Source of the DNA: Roseateles depolymerans
Lineage (GTDB): Bacteria; Pseudomonadota; Gammaproteobacteria; Burkholderiales; Burkholderiaceae_C
DNA length: 64,000 nucleotides
Assembly: GCA_003241055.1 (NCBI GenBank)
Contig: QFOD01000005.1
Span: 173,758-237,757 of the forward strand
Direction of reading: 5' to 3'
A program made the position numbers and the translations under genes. Shown here one piece after another: positions 25,854 to 34,147 of the stretch (the stretch's first letter is position 1; every line of letters begins with the position of its first letter). The notes beneath the pieces were generated by a model. That model was not told the DNA's origin. It saw nothing but the letters and a program-made list of their open reading frames with translations, and made no database searches.

Positions 25854-25873
25854 GTCACCCGGTGTGGGGTGAC
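25854..25873. terminator. Putative stem-loop between chemoreceptor and NTF2-like gene
   Basis: GTCACCC and GGGTGAC form a perfect 7-bp stem with a 6-base loop, 15 bp beyond the end of the chemoreceptor gene on the minus strand. There is no clear U-tract on either strand, so assignment as a terminator is tentative. Confidence 0.35.
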
Positions 25874-25888
25874 CCGGCCGCCGGGGCC

Positions 25889-27430
25889 TCAGACCCTGAA
25901 CACCGCCACCAGCTTCACCAGCTCCTCGGCCTGGTGGCGCAGGCTCTCGGCCGCCGCCGCGCTCTGCTCGACGAGGGCGGCGTTCTGCTGGGTGCTGCGG
26001 TCCATCTGCGCGATGGCGTCGCCCACCTGGGCCACGCCGGTGCTCTGCTCGCGGCTGGCGGCGCTGATCTCGCGGACGATGGAGGCCACGCCGCCGATCG
26101 CGCTGACCACCTGCTGCATGGAGTCGCCCGCGCGGTTCACCAGCGCCGCGCCTTCGGCCACGCGCTCCACGCTGTCGCCGATCAGCTGCTTGATCTCGCG
26201 CGCGGCCTCGGCGCTACGCTGGGCCAGCGTACGCACCTCGCTGGCCACCACGGCGAAGCCGCGACCCTGTTCGCCGGCGCGCGCCGCTTCGACGGCGGCG
26301 TTCAGCGCCAGGATGTTGGTCTGGAACGCGATGGCATCGATGGTGCCGATGATGTCGCCGATGCGGCGCGAGCTTTCCTCGATGCCGCGCATGCGGTCCA
26401 CGGCCTCGCTGACGACCTCGCCGCCCTGGCGCACCACCTCTCGCGCGTCCTGGGCCAGGCGGTCGGCCTGCTCGGCGTTGTCGGCGTTCTGGCGCACGGT
26501 GGCCTGCAGCTGCTCCATCGACGCGGCGGTTTCCTCCAGCGCGCTGGCCTGCTGCTCGGTGCGGGCGGAGAGGTCGTTGTTGCCGGTGGCGATCTCCGAG
26601 CTGGCCGTGGCCACGCCGTCGGCGTTCTGGCGCACGGAGCCCACCAGCTGGCGCAGGGCCTGCTGCATGGTGGCCAGCGTGCGGGTGAGCTGGGCGGTCT
26701 CGTCGGCACCAGCGCTGCGGATGTCACGCGAGAGATCGCCCTGGCCCACCTCCTCGGCCTCGCGTATGGCCACGCGCAGCGGCTTCACGACGGAGCGGGT
26801 GATCAGCCAGGCAGCCAGCGCGCCCAGCGCGATGCAGGCCGCGGCCATGGCCAGCATCACGGCACGGGCCGAGCGGCTGCCGGCCACGATGCTCTGCTGC
26901 CCGTCGTGCACCCGCTGGGCCTGCAACTCGGCCAGCGCGGTCAGGCTGGCCAGATAGGCGTCGGAGGCGGGGCGCATCTGCCGCTCCAGCTGCTGCAGCG
27001 CGCCGTCGCGGTCGCCGGCCTTGAGCTGGGCGAACACCTGGTTGCGCTGATCCACATAGGCCTTGCGTGCGCTGGCCACCTGGTCCATGGCGGCCTTGGT
27101 GTCGGCATCGTCGGCCACGCGGGTCAGGCGCTCCTGGGTTTCGGTGATCTTCTGGCTGGTGGCCTTGATGGGCTCGGCGAAGGCCTCGGCCACCGGGCCG
27201 CTGCCGCCGGCGCGGGCCACGGCGTCGGTGCGGGTGAGGTTCAGCAGCGTGAGCGTGCGCCACTCATGGGCCAGGTCACGGTGGTCCTGAAGCTCCAGCA
27301 GATCGGCCACCTGCGGTTCCACCTGGCCGAGCTGGCGATAGCTCATGCCGGTGGCCAGCATGAGCAGCACCAGTACCGCGCCGAAGCCCAGGGCGAGCCG
27401 GGTGCCGATGCGCAAGGACAGCAAGTTCAT
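25889..27430 (-). CDS. Methyl-accepting chemotaxis protein, four-helix-bundle sensor
   Basis: 513 residues in the classic Tar-like layout: a transmembrane helix at 10-30, an all-helical periplasmic four-helix-bundle sensor (about 32-190) and a second membrane helix near 192-212. HAMP and the cytoplasmic coiled coil follow, with the tip motif AFQTNILALNAAVEAARAG. The sensor differs in type from the Cache receptor at 5.7 kb, so the two must detect different signals. The ATG is preceded by GGAGAC on the minus strand. It ends VAVFRV with no CheR tether. Confidence 0.92.
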   Translation of the reverse strand: MNLLSLRIGTRLALGFGAVLVLLMLATGMSYRQLGQVEPQVADLLELQDHRDLAHEWRTLTLLNLTRTDAVARAGGSGPVAEAFAEPIKATSQKITETQERLTRVADDADTKAAMDQVASARKAYVDQRNQVFAQLKAGDRDGALQQLERQMRPASDAYLASLTALAELQAQRVHDGQQSIVAGSRSARAVMLAMAAACIALGALAAWLITRSVVKPLRVAIREAEEVGQGDLSRDIRSAGADETAQLTRTLATMQQALRQLVGSVRQNADGVATASSEIATGNNDLSARTEQQASALEETAASMEQLQATVRQNADNAEQADRLAQDAREVVRQGGEVVSEAVDRMRGIEESSRRIGDIIGTIDAIAFQTNILALNAAVEAARAGEQGRGFAVVASEVRTLAQRSAEAAREIKQLIGDSVERVAEGAALVNRAGDSMQQVVSAIGGVASIVREISAASREQSTGVAQVGDAIAQMDRSTQQNAALVEQSAAAAESLRHQAEELVKLVAVFRV

Positions 27431-27642
27431 TGAAGGTCTCCATCATCTGGCGGGCCTCCTCGGGGTGGGCGGCCGCTCTTTGCGACGACTCTAAGCGCGC
27501 GATGACGGATTTGTGAAGATCAGTGTTGTCCCAAGGGTGCGGCACAGCGTCAGGGCTTGCGCGACATCAAGAACGGCGCGAGGTGCCGCGCGAGCAGCCG
27601 CTGAGCCGTGTTGGGGGCATTGAGACCTGACCCCGGAAATGA

Positions 27643-27668
27643 CGACGGCCACGCATGCGTGGCCGTCG
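27643..27668. repeat. Perfect 26-bp palindrome
   Basis: CGACGGCCACGCA followed immediately by its exact reverse complement. The core spells GGCCACGCATGCGTGGCC. It lies in the 448-bp gap between metK and a chemoreceptor, 9 bp beyond a copy of AGACCTGACCCC. It could be a factorless terminator, an operator for a dimeric regulator or a REP-like remnant. No T-run follows. Confidence 0.6.
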
Positions 27669-27682
27669 GGTGGGGGCGGTTG

Positions 27683-27878
27683 CCTTGTGGGCTGCGCTCA
27701 TGCCGCCATGCGGCATGAGCTGTGCCCCAGGCCCCAGGGTTCGCTGCGCGAACGCCGTGCTTACAGCCCGGCCGCTGCGCGCAGCGCCTGGGCCTTGTCT
27801 GTCCTTCGGTCTCTTCTCACGCCGCTGCGCGGCATGAGCATCGCCCACTTACCGACCCGCGCTTGCGCGCGGTGGCCT
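27683..27878 (-). repeat. Decayed tandem copy of the metK 3' end with flanking hairpins
   Basis: On the minus strand, 27761-27802 reads T-D-K-A-Q-A-L-R-A-A-A-G-L-stop, almost the same as the true MetK C terminus T-D-K-A-A-A-L-R-A-A-A-G-L-stop at 27879-27920. The spacing is 118 bp. The sequence after each stop is also alike: a hairpin, then a GCTCATGCCGC...GCGG(C)(A/G)TGAG dyad. A third CCTTGT at 27683-27688 hints at another, more eroded unit. The 448-bp gap 27431-27878 otherwise has no gene. Confidence 0.6.
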
Positions 27879-29060
27879 TTACAGGCCAGCTGCAGCCCGC
27901 AAGGCTGCAGCCTTGTCGGTTCGTTCCCACGTGAACTCGGGTTCCTCGCGGCCGAAGTGGCCGTAGGCGGCGGTCTTGCTGTAGATGGGACGCAGCAGAT
28001 CCAGCATCTGGATGATGCCCTTGGGGCGCAGGTCGAAGTGCTCGTTCACCAGCGCGGCGATCTTCTCGTCGGAGATCACGCCCGTGCCTTCCGTGTAGAC
28101 CGTCACGTTCATGGGCTTGGCCACGCCGATGGCGTAGGCCACCTGGATCTGGCACTGGCGGGCCAGGCCGGCGGCGACGATGTTCTTGGCCACGTAGCGG
28201 GCGGCGTAGGCGGCCGAGCGATCCACCTTCGTCGGATCCTTGCCCGAGAAGGCGCCACCGCCGTGCGGGCAGGCCCCGCCGTAGGTGTCGACGATGATCT
28301 TGCGCCCGGTCAGGCCGCAGTCACCCTGCGGGCCGCCGATGACGAAGCGGCCGGTCGGGTTGATCAGGTACTTGGTGTCGGCCGTCAGCCATTCCTTGGG
28401 CAGCACAGGCTTGATCAGCTCTTCGCGGATGGCCTCGTAGAACTCGGGCGTCATCTTGTCGCCGAGCGACATCTCGGGCGCATGCTGCGTGGACAGCACC
28501 ACGGTGTCGATGCTGTGCGGCTTGCCGTCCACATAGCGCATCGTGACCTGGCTCTTGGCGTCGGGGCGCAGGAAGGCCAGGCGGCCGTCCTTGCGCAGCT
28601 GGGCCTGGCGTTCCACGAGGCGGTGCGCGTAGTAGATGGGCGCGGGCATCAGCTCGGGCGTCTCGTCGCAGGCGTAGCCGAACATCAGGCCCTGGTCACC
28701 GGCGCCGGTGTTCAGGTGGTCGTCGGACGCGTGGTCCACGCCCTGGGCGATGTCGTTGGACTGTTTGTCGTAGGCCACCAGCACCGCGCAGCCCTTGTAG
28801 TCGATGCCGTACTCGGTGTTGTCGTAGCCGATGCGCTTGATGGTGTCGCGCGCGACCTGGATGTAGTCGACGTGCGCATTCGTCGTGATTTCGCCCGCCA
28901 GCACCACCAGGCCGGTGTTGCACAGCGTCTCGGCGGCCACGCGGCTGCGCGGGTCCTGCTCGAAGATGGCATCGAGGATGGCGTCGGAGATCTGGTCGGC
29001 CACCTTGTCGGGGTGACCTTCAGAAACCGACTCGGACGTGAAGAGGAAGTCGTTCGCCAC
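27879..29060 (-). CDS. metK: S-adenosylmethionine synthetase
   Basis: 393 residues, full length. MetK makes S-adenosylmethionine from methionine and ATP in the cytoplasm. Visible motifs are the N-terminal FTSESVSEGHPDK, GAGDQGLMFGYACDE (ATP site), the GGAFSGKDPTKVDRSAAYAAR phosphate loop region and an ordinary C terminus. The start is a GTG at 29060 with GGAG about 7 bp upstream. It is divergent from the acyltransferase gene across 130 bp. I recognise no riboswitch in that leader. Confidence 0.97.
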   Translation of the reverse strand: MANDFLFTSESVSEGHPDKVADQISDAILDAIFEQDPRSRVAAETLCNTGLVVLAGEITTNAHVDYIQVARDTIKRIGYDNTEYGIDYKGCAVLVAYDKQSNDIAQGVDHASDDHLNTGAGDQGLMFGYACDETPELMPAPIYYAHRLVERQAQLRKDGRLAFLRPDAKSQVTMRYVDGKPHSIDTVVLSTQHAPEMSLGDKMTPEFYEAIREELIKPVLPKEWLTADTKYLINPTGRFVIGGPQGDCGLTGRKIIVDTYGGACPHGGGAFSGKDPTKVDRSAAYAARYVAKNIVAAGLARQCQIQVAYAIGVAKPMNVTVYTEGTGVISDEKIAALVNEHFDLRPKGIIQMLDLLRPIYSKTAAYGHFGREEPEFTWERTDKAAALRAAAGL

Positions 29061-29190
29061 TTTTAAACTCCGGTTGCAGATTAGTCGGCGTTGCCGTCGC
29101 TCCAGGAGGGTGCGGCGAACGCTTTAGCGGGATTTTTGAATCGCCCCGCAAGTTGTTCAGTAACTCGGCGATGCGCCAAGTATAAGAAAC

Positions 29191-30069
29191 ATGACCTGGT
29201 TGTTCCGCCTCTTGTCCCGCCTGCCGTTGGCGTTTTTGCACGCTTTGGGCGGCTTGCTGGGCTGGATCACGTTCTGGGCCTCGCCGTCTTACCGGCGGCG
29301 CTTCAAGGCCAATGCCGCCCGGGCCGGCGTGCCCAGGGCCGCCGCGCGGGCCGGCATCGCCGCGGCCGGCCGCATGGCGGCGGAGCTGCCCTGGCTGTGG
29401 ATCAAGCAAAAAGGCCGGCCCTTCGGCGCCAAGCTGCGCTGGGACGGCGCCGAGCTGATCCAGCAGGCGCTGGCCGAGAAGCGTGGCCTGGTGCTGCTCA
29501 CGCCCCACCTGGGCTGCTTCGAGATCTGCGCCCAGGCGATTGCCGAGCGCTTCACGACGCCCGAGGCCCCGATCACCGTGCTCTTCCGCCCCAACCGCAA
29601 GGCGGCGCTGCGCGAGCTGATGGACGGTTCGCGCGAGCGGCCGGGCCTGGCCACGGCGCCGGCCTCGCTGGCAGGGGTGCGCCAGATGATCCGCGCGCTG
29701 CGCCGCGGCGAGGCCATCGGCCTGCTGCCCGACCAGGTGCCGCCGGACGGCCTGGGCGTGTGGGCGCCGTTCTTCGGCCAGCCGGCCTATACGATGACGC
29801 TGGCGGCTCGCCTCGTGCAGCAGACCGGCGCGGCGCTGCTGCTGATCTGGGGCGAGCGTCTGCCGGGCGGGCAGGGCTATGTGGTGCATGTGCTGCCGGC
29901 CCCCGTCATCGCCCCCGACGCCCCGGCCGAGGCGGCCGCGGCCACCATCAACGGGGCGATGGAAGGGCTGATCCTGCGCGCCCCCGGTCAGTACCTGTGG
30001 GGCTACAACCGCTACAAGCAGCCGCGCGGCCTCGATATTGGGGCGGCCCCCGGTGAGGCCGCCGGATAA
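29191..30069 (+). CDS. LpxL/HtrB-type lipid A lysophospholipid acyltransferase
   Basis: 292 residues. An N-terminal membrane-associated helix (about 12-30) precedes the acyltransferase domain. The catalytic H-x4-E motif is HLGCFE at 106-111; a glutamate here is seen in many betaproteobacterial LpxL homologues. Further family blocks are FRPNRK and LLPDQVPP. It probably adds a secondary acyl chain to Kdo-lipid A precursor at the inner membrane. The ATG follows a TATAAG-like box; no strong ribosome-binding site is seen. Confidence 0.87.
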   Translation: MTWLFRLLSRLPLAFLHALGGLLGWITFWASPSYRRRFKANAARAGVPRAAARAGIAAAGRMAAELPWLWIKQKGRPFGAKLRWDGAELIQQALAEKRGLVLLTPHLGCFEICAQAIAERFTTPEAPITVLFRPNRKAALRELMDGSRERPGLATAPASLAGVRQMIRALRRGEAIGLLPDQVPPDGLGVWAPFFGQPAYTMTLAARLVQQTGAALLLIWGERLPGGQGYVVHVLPAPVIAPDAPAEAAAATINGAMEGLILRAPGQYLWGYNRYKQPRGLDIGAAPGEAAG

Positions 30070-30078
30070 TTGCCACCC

Positions 30079-30915
30079 ATGAAAGTGCGCTTCACCAAGA
30101 TGCAGGGCGCGGGCAATGACTTCGTGGTCATCGACGCGACCCGCCAGCCCTTTGCGCTGACCCCCGAACAGATGCGGCGCCTGGGCGACCGCCGCTTCGG
30201 TGTGGGCTGCGATCAGATCCTGGTGATCGAGCCCGCCAGCGGCGATGCCGATTTCCGCTATCGCATCTTCAACAACACCGGCGACGAGGTGGAGCACTGC
30301 GGCAACGGCGCGCGCTGCTTCGTGCGCTATGTGGTGGATGCCGGCCTGACGGACAAGCGCCAGATCAAGGTCGACACGATGAACCGCCGGCTGCTGCTGA
30401 CGCTGCAGCCGGATGGCCGCGTCACGGTCGACATGGGCGCCCCGGTGTTCGAGCACGCGGCGCTGCCCTTCGACGCGCAAGGCCTGGCCCCGCGCGAGGT
30501 CAACGGCTTCGCGCTGTGGCCCGTCGAGGGGGCCGAGCTGGCCGTGCTGTCCATGGGCAACCCGCATGCGGTGCTGCGCGTGGATGACGTGGACGCCGCG
30601 CCGGTCGAGACCCTGGGCCCCGTGCTGGAGCGCCATCAGCGCTTTGCGCGCAAGGTCAATGTCGGATTCATGCAGGTGCTGTCGCGTGACCGCATCGCGC
30701 TGCGCGTGTTCGAACGCGATGCCGGCGAGACGCTGGCCTGCGGCACGGGCGCCTGTGCGGCGGTCGTCGCTGGCATCCGGCTGGGCTGGCTGGACGCGGC
30801 CGTGGAAGTGCAGACCCGCGGCGGCCTGCTGCGCATCGAATGGGCGGGAGGCGCGGCGCCGGTGCTGATGACTGGCCCGGCCACCCAAGTCTTTGACGGA
30901 GAGATCGAGCTGTGA
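30079..30915 (+). CDS. dapF: Diaminopimelate epimerase
   Basis: 278 residues. DapF interconverts LL- and meso-diaminopimelate for lysine and peptidoglycan synthesis. Both active-site cysteines are present: C74 in HCGNGARC and C221 in ACGTGACA. The N terminus MKVRFTKMQGAGNDF is the canonical start, so ATG 30079 was chosen. Its stop overlaps the GTG of the DUF484 gene. dapF-DUF484-xerC is a conserved proteobacterial cluster. Confidence 0.97.
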   Translation: MKVRFTKMQGAGNDFVVIDATRQPFALTPEQMRRLGDRRFGVGCDQILVIEPASGDADFRYRIFNNTGDEVEHCGNGARCFVRYVVDAGLTDKRQIKVDTMNRRLLLTLQPDGRVTVDMGAPVFEHAALPFDAQGLAPREVNGFALWPVEGAELAVLSMGNPHAVLRVDDVDAAPVETLGPVLERHQRFARKVNVGFMQVLSRDRIALRVFERDAGETLACGTGACAAVVAGIRLGWLDAAVEVQTRGGLLRIEWAGGAAPVLMTGPATQVFDGEIEL

Positions 30916-31619
30916 CCAACAACCCCGCCGACGCGGTGCAAGGCATCACCGAGACCGACATCGCCAACTACCTGGCGCACACCCCCGGCTTCTTCGAACG
31001 CCATGCGGCGCTGCTGGCCATGGTGCAGCTGCAGCACCCGCACAGCGGGCGCGCGGTGTCGCTGCAGGAGCGCCAGGCCGAGATGCTGCGCGAGAAGATC
31101 AAGGGCCTGGAGCAGCGCATCGTCGACATGATCCGCAATGGCCAGGAGAACGTCGCCATCGCCAACCGCCTGCATCGCTGGACGCTGTCGGTGATGCGCG
31201 CGGCCGCCACGCCCACCGCGCTGCCGGGCGTGCTGCTGGATGAGCTGCGCCACCAGTTCATGATCCCGCAGACCGGCCTGCGCCTGTGGGGCGTGCGCCC
31301 CGAGCTGGCCGACAGCGAGTACGCCGCCAGCGTCAGCGCCGACGTGGTGTCGTTCGCCTCCAGCCTGAGCCAGCCGTATTGCGGCGTGAACTCGGGCTTC
31401 GAGGCGGCCCGCTGGCTGGGCCTGTCGGAGAGCGGCGGCATCGCCACCTCGCTGGCGCTGATCCCGCTGAGCACGCCGGGGCGTGCCGAGGGCAAGCCCT
31501 TCGGCCTGCTGGTGCTGGGCTCGCCCGACCCGACCCGCTACACGGCCGAGATGGGCACGGACTTCCTCACCCGCGTCGGCGAGATCGCCAGCGCCGGGCT
31601 GGCGCCGCTGCTGGCCTGA
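30912..31619 (+). CDS. DUF484 family protein
   Basis: 235 residues beginning with GTG 30912, which overlaps the dapF stop. The N-terminal ITETDIANYLAHTPGFFERH block and the middle helix LREKIKGLEQRIVDMI are typical. The C-terminal half resembles a GAF-like fold (IPLSTPGRAEGKPFGLLVLGS). No signal peptide is present, so it is cytoplasmic. The role is unknown; it is nearly always encoded between dapF and xerC, as here. It overlaps xerC by one base. Confidence 0.92.
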   Translation: MTNNPADAVQGITETDIANYLAHTPGFFERHAALLAMVQLQHPHSGRAVSLQERQAEMLREKIKGLEQRIVDMIRNGQENVAIANRLHRWTLSVMRAAATPTALPGVLLDELRHQFMIPQTGLRLWGVRPELADSEYAASVSADVVSFASSLSQPYCGVNSGFEAARWLGLSESGGIATSLALIPLSTPGRAEGKPFGLLVLGSPDPTRYTAEMGTDFLTRVGEIASAGLAPLLA

Positions 31620-32572
31620 TGGCGACCGCGGGCGCGCCAGCGGCGGGCGAGGGGGCGCTGGACGCCGACTTCGCCGGCTATCTGCAATACGCCCGCGCGC
31701 AGCAACGCCTGAGCCCGCGCACGCTGGCCCTGTACGGCGATGGCCTGGCCCGGCTGCAGGCCCTGCTGGCCGACGCCGGCATCGCGCCGCGCACGCTCGG
31801 GCTGACGCAGGCGCGCCGCCTGGCCGCGCGCCTGCACCGCGAGGGGCTGGCGCCCAAGTCCATCGCGCTGCTGCTGTCGATCTGGCGCAGCGCCTACCGC
31901 TGGCTGGGCCGCCAGGGCTGCGTGGCGCTCAATCCCTTCGACGGCCTGCGTGCGCCCAAGGCGCCCAAGCCCCTGCCCAAGGCCCTGGGCGTGGACGACG
32001 CGGTGCAGCTGGCCGCCTATGCCGAGCCCGCCCCGGAGCACCCCGCGCTGGAGGCACGCGACCGCGCCATCGTGGAGCTGCTCTACGGCGCGGGTCTGCG
32101 CTCGGCGGAGCTGCTGGGTCTGGACGCGCAGGCCAGCGGCACGGCCGCCGGCTGGGTGGATCTGCAGGCCGGCGAGGCCCATGTGCTGGGCAAGGGGGGC
32201 AAGCGCCGCAGCACCCCGCTCGGCCAAGCCGCCGCGCAGGCGTTGCAGGCCTGGTTGCAGTGGCGTCCGCAGCTGGCGGCGCCGGGCGAGCCGGCGCTGT
32301 TCGTCGGCGCGCGCGGCGGCCGCCTGGCCGGCTCCACGCTGCGGGCCATGCTGGGCCAGCGAGCCATCGCCGCGGGCAGCCCGGCCCATGTCCACCCGCA
32401 CATGCTCAGGCACTCGTTCGCCTCGCACCTGCTGCAGTCCAGCGGCGACCTGCGGGCCGTGCAGGAGCTGCTGGGCCATGCCCACATCACGACGACCCAG
32501 GTCTACACGCAGCTCGACCTGCAGCACCTGGCGCGCATCTATGACGCCGCGCATCCGCGGGCCAAGAAATGA
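31619..32572 (+). CDS. xerC: Tyrosine recombinase XerC
   Basis: 317 residues with an N-terminal SAM-like core-binding domain (about 15-105) and a catalytic domain. The active-site set is visible: R161 (GAGLRSAE), a lysine at 192 or 195 (GKGGKRR), H261-x-x-R264 (HMLRHS), H287 (LGHAH) and nucleophile Y296 (TQVYTQ). With XerD it resolves chromosome dimers at dif. Context in the dapF cluster marks it as the housekeeping XerC. It lacks the extra patch expected of an integron integrase. Confidence 0.95.
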   Translation: MATAGAPAAGEGALDADFAGYLQYARAQQRLSPRTLALYGDGLARLQALLADAGIAPRTLGLTQARRLAARLHREGLAPKSIALLLSIWRSAYRWLGRQGCVALNPFDGLRAPKAPKPLPKALGVDDAVQLAAYAEPAPEHPALEARDRAIVELLYGAGLRSAELLGLDAQASGTAAGWVDLQAGEAHVLGKGGKRRSTPLGQAAAQALQAWLQWRPQLAAPGEPALFVGARGGRLAGSTLRAMLGQRAIAAGSPAHVHPHMLRHSFASHLLQSSGDLRAVQELLGHAHITTTQVYTQLDLQHLARIYDAAHPRAKK

Positions 32573-34137
32573 AGCACACCCCCCTGACCTCGCTCACCCG
32601 TTCGCGCGGCCGCCGTGCGGCGCGCTGCGCGGCGGCGCTTTCGGCGCTCTCGTCGCTGGCCCCCGTGCTGGCCTGGGCCACGCCGGATGAGCAGCCCTTC
32701 GCCCGTGTGCAGACGGTGCGCCCGGCCGCGGTGGAGGGCAACTGGACCGCGATGAAGATGCCCGACGGCGGGCGCACCGCGTTCGCGTCGCTGAGCTATC
32801 TGATGGCGCTGGGCGACGACTGGGGCTTCGGCCCCGGCTTCTACGGCGCGGCCAAGGGCAACTACGGCGGCATCTTCACGGTCGGCTTCACCGGCCAGCG
32901 GCGCTGGCGCCTGAGCGGCAACACCCATCTGGCTGCCAGCCTCTACGTGGGCGCGGGTGGTGGCGTGTCCAGCGAACAGCTGCGCTTCGGCGGCGGCCTG
33001 ATGCTGCGGCCGGAGCTGTCGCTGCGCACGGAGGTCGGCGCCTGGTACACCGGCGTGGGGGTGTCGCAGATCCGTTTCCCGAGTGGCAATGTGAAGAGCG
33101 GGGTGGGCCTGTCGCTGTCGCTGGGGCGCGCGATGAGCTTTGCCAGCTTTTCGCCCGAGGATGTGGGGCGCCTGGGCCGCGCCAGCCAGCGCACCGGGCT
33201 GGGCTTCGACGAGATTGCGCTGACCGGCGGCTTCGAGAGCCCGCGAGGCAGCAGCCGCGATCGTTCCGGCGCGCCGCGCACCAAGCGCGTGGGCAAGGCC
33301 GGGGCGGACCTGCGGCAGTACATCGCCGAAGGCAGCTGGTGGGGCGTCGAGGCGGCCGGCGCGGCGCAGGGCGGCGCCGACGGCTACATGGAGGTGCTGG
33401 GGCAGATCGGCCAGGACTGGCCGCTGTTTGGCATCCGGTCGCTGCGCGCCGGCGGGCAGTTGGCCGCAGGCCTGGCGGGCGGCGGCAACCTGGACACCGG
33501 CAATGGCTGGCTGCTGCGCGCGGGGCCGACGCTGCGCTGGATCACGCCGTGGGGCCCCAGCCTGCGTCTCGATGCGGGCTACACCCATGCGCCGAGTGGC
33601 GCCTACAGCGCGAGCTACGCGCGGCTGGCCTTGTCGATGCCGCTGGACACGGCGCCACGCCTGATCGGCGAGGACCCCAGCGGCGTGGTGCGCGAGCAGC
33701 AGCTGGGCGCCAGCGTGATCTACCTGCCCAAGATGCGCTTCAAGGACGGTCACGAGCAGGCCGTCACCCACTTGGCCGTCAACCTCAGCCGCGAGCTGAC
33801 GCCCTGGCTCTATGGCAGTGCGCAGGCGGGCAGTGCCGCCGCCGGCGGGGCGGGGGCGTATTCCTTCGGCCTGTTCGGCCTGGGCGTGCAGAGCCGGCCG
33901 TTCTGGGGCGGCGCGCGGGTTGGCGCCGAGTGGCTGGTGGGGGCGGCCGGCGGCGGCGGCGTACAGGTGGGCGGCGGTGCCGTCACCCAGGCCGAACTGT
34001 GGGCGCAATGGCCGCTCAGCGAGCGCCTGCGCCTGCGCGCCGGGTTCGGCGAGTTCCGCACCGTGCGCGGCAATGATCAATCCAGCTCGCTGACGCACCT
34101 AGCCGTCAGCTATGCCTTCGGCAGCCTCAGCCGTTAG
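32569..34137 (+). CDS. Predicted outer-membrane beta-barrel protein
   Basis: 522 residues with a signal peptide ending near AWA-TP (about 38). The mature protein alternates short hydrophobic/aromatic strands with Gly-rich turns, for example LRLDAGYTHAPSGAYSASY and LWAQWPLSERLRLRAGFG, as in porin-like barrels. It shows resemblance to BcsC-like or cellulose-synthase-associated barrels only in general form. The ATG overlaps the xerC stop, so it is translated with the dapF-xerC cluster, which is unusual. No specific family is recognised. Confidence 0.65.
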   Translation: MKHTPLTSLTRSRGRRAARCAAALSALSSLAPVLAWATPDEQPFARVQTVRPAAVEGNWTAMKMPDGGRTAFASLSYLMALGDDWGFGPGFYGAAKGNYGGIFTVGFTGQRRWRLSGNTHLAASLYVGAGGGVSSEQLRFGGGLMLRPELSLRTEVGAWYTGVGVSQIRFPSGNVKSGVGLSLSLGRAMSFASFSPEDVGRLGRASQRTGLGFDEIALTGGFESPRGSSRDRSGAPRTKRVGKAGADLRQYIAEGSWWGVEAAGAAQGGADGYMEVLGQIGQDWPLFGIRSLRAGGQLAAGLAGGGNLDTGNGWLLRAGPTLRWITPWGPSLRLDAGYTHAPSGAYSASYARLALSMPLDTAPRLIGEDPSGVVREQQLGASVIYLPKMRFKDGHEQAVTHLAVNLSRELTPWLYGSAQAGSAAAGGAGAYSFGLFGLGVQSRPFWGGARVGAEWLVGAAGGGGVQVGGGAVTQAELWAQWPLSERLRLRAGFGEFRTVRGNDQSSSLTHLAVSYAFGSLSR

Positions 34138-34147
34138 ACGAATCCGA

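Noticed and set aside
27567..27848. 93-codon minus-strand frame between metK and the chemoreceptor.
   Set aside because: It runs through the repeated metK-tail units in a different frame and has no protein-like features or ribosome-binding site.
29061..29190. SAM or SAH riboswitch in the metK leader.
   Set aside because: No recognisable riboswitch core or pseudoknot pairing could be drawn; only weak dyads are present.
31619..32572. XerC as the integrase for the attC cassettes.
   Set aside because: Its place in the dapF-DUF484-xerC cluster and its sequence fit the housekeeping dimer-resolution recombinase. No IntI-specific insertion is seen.
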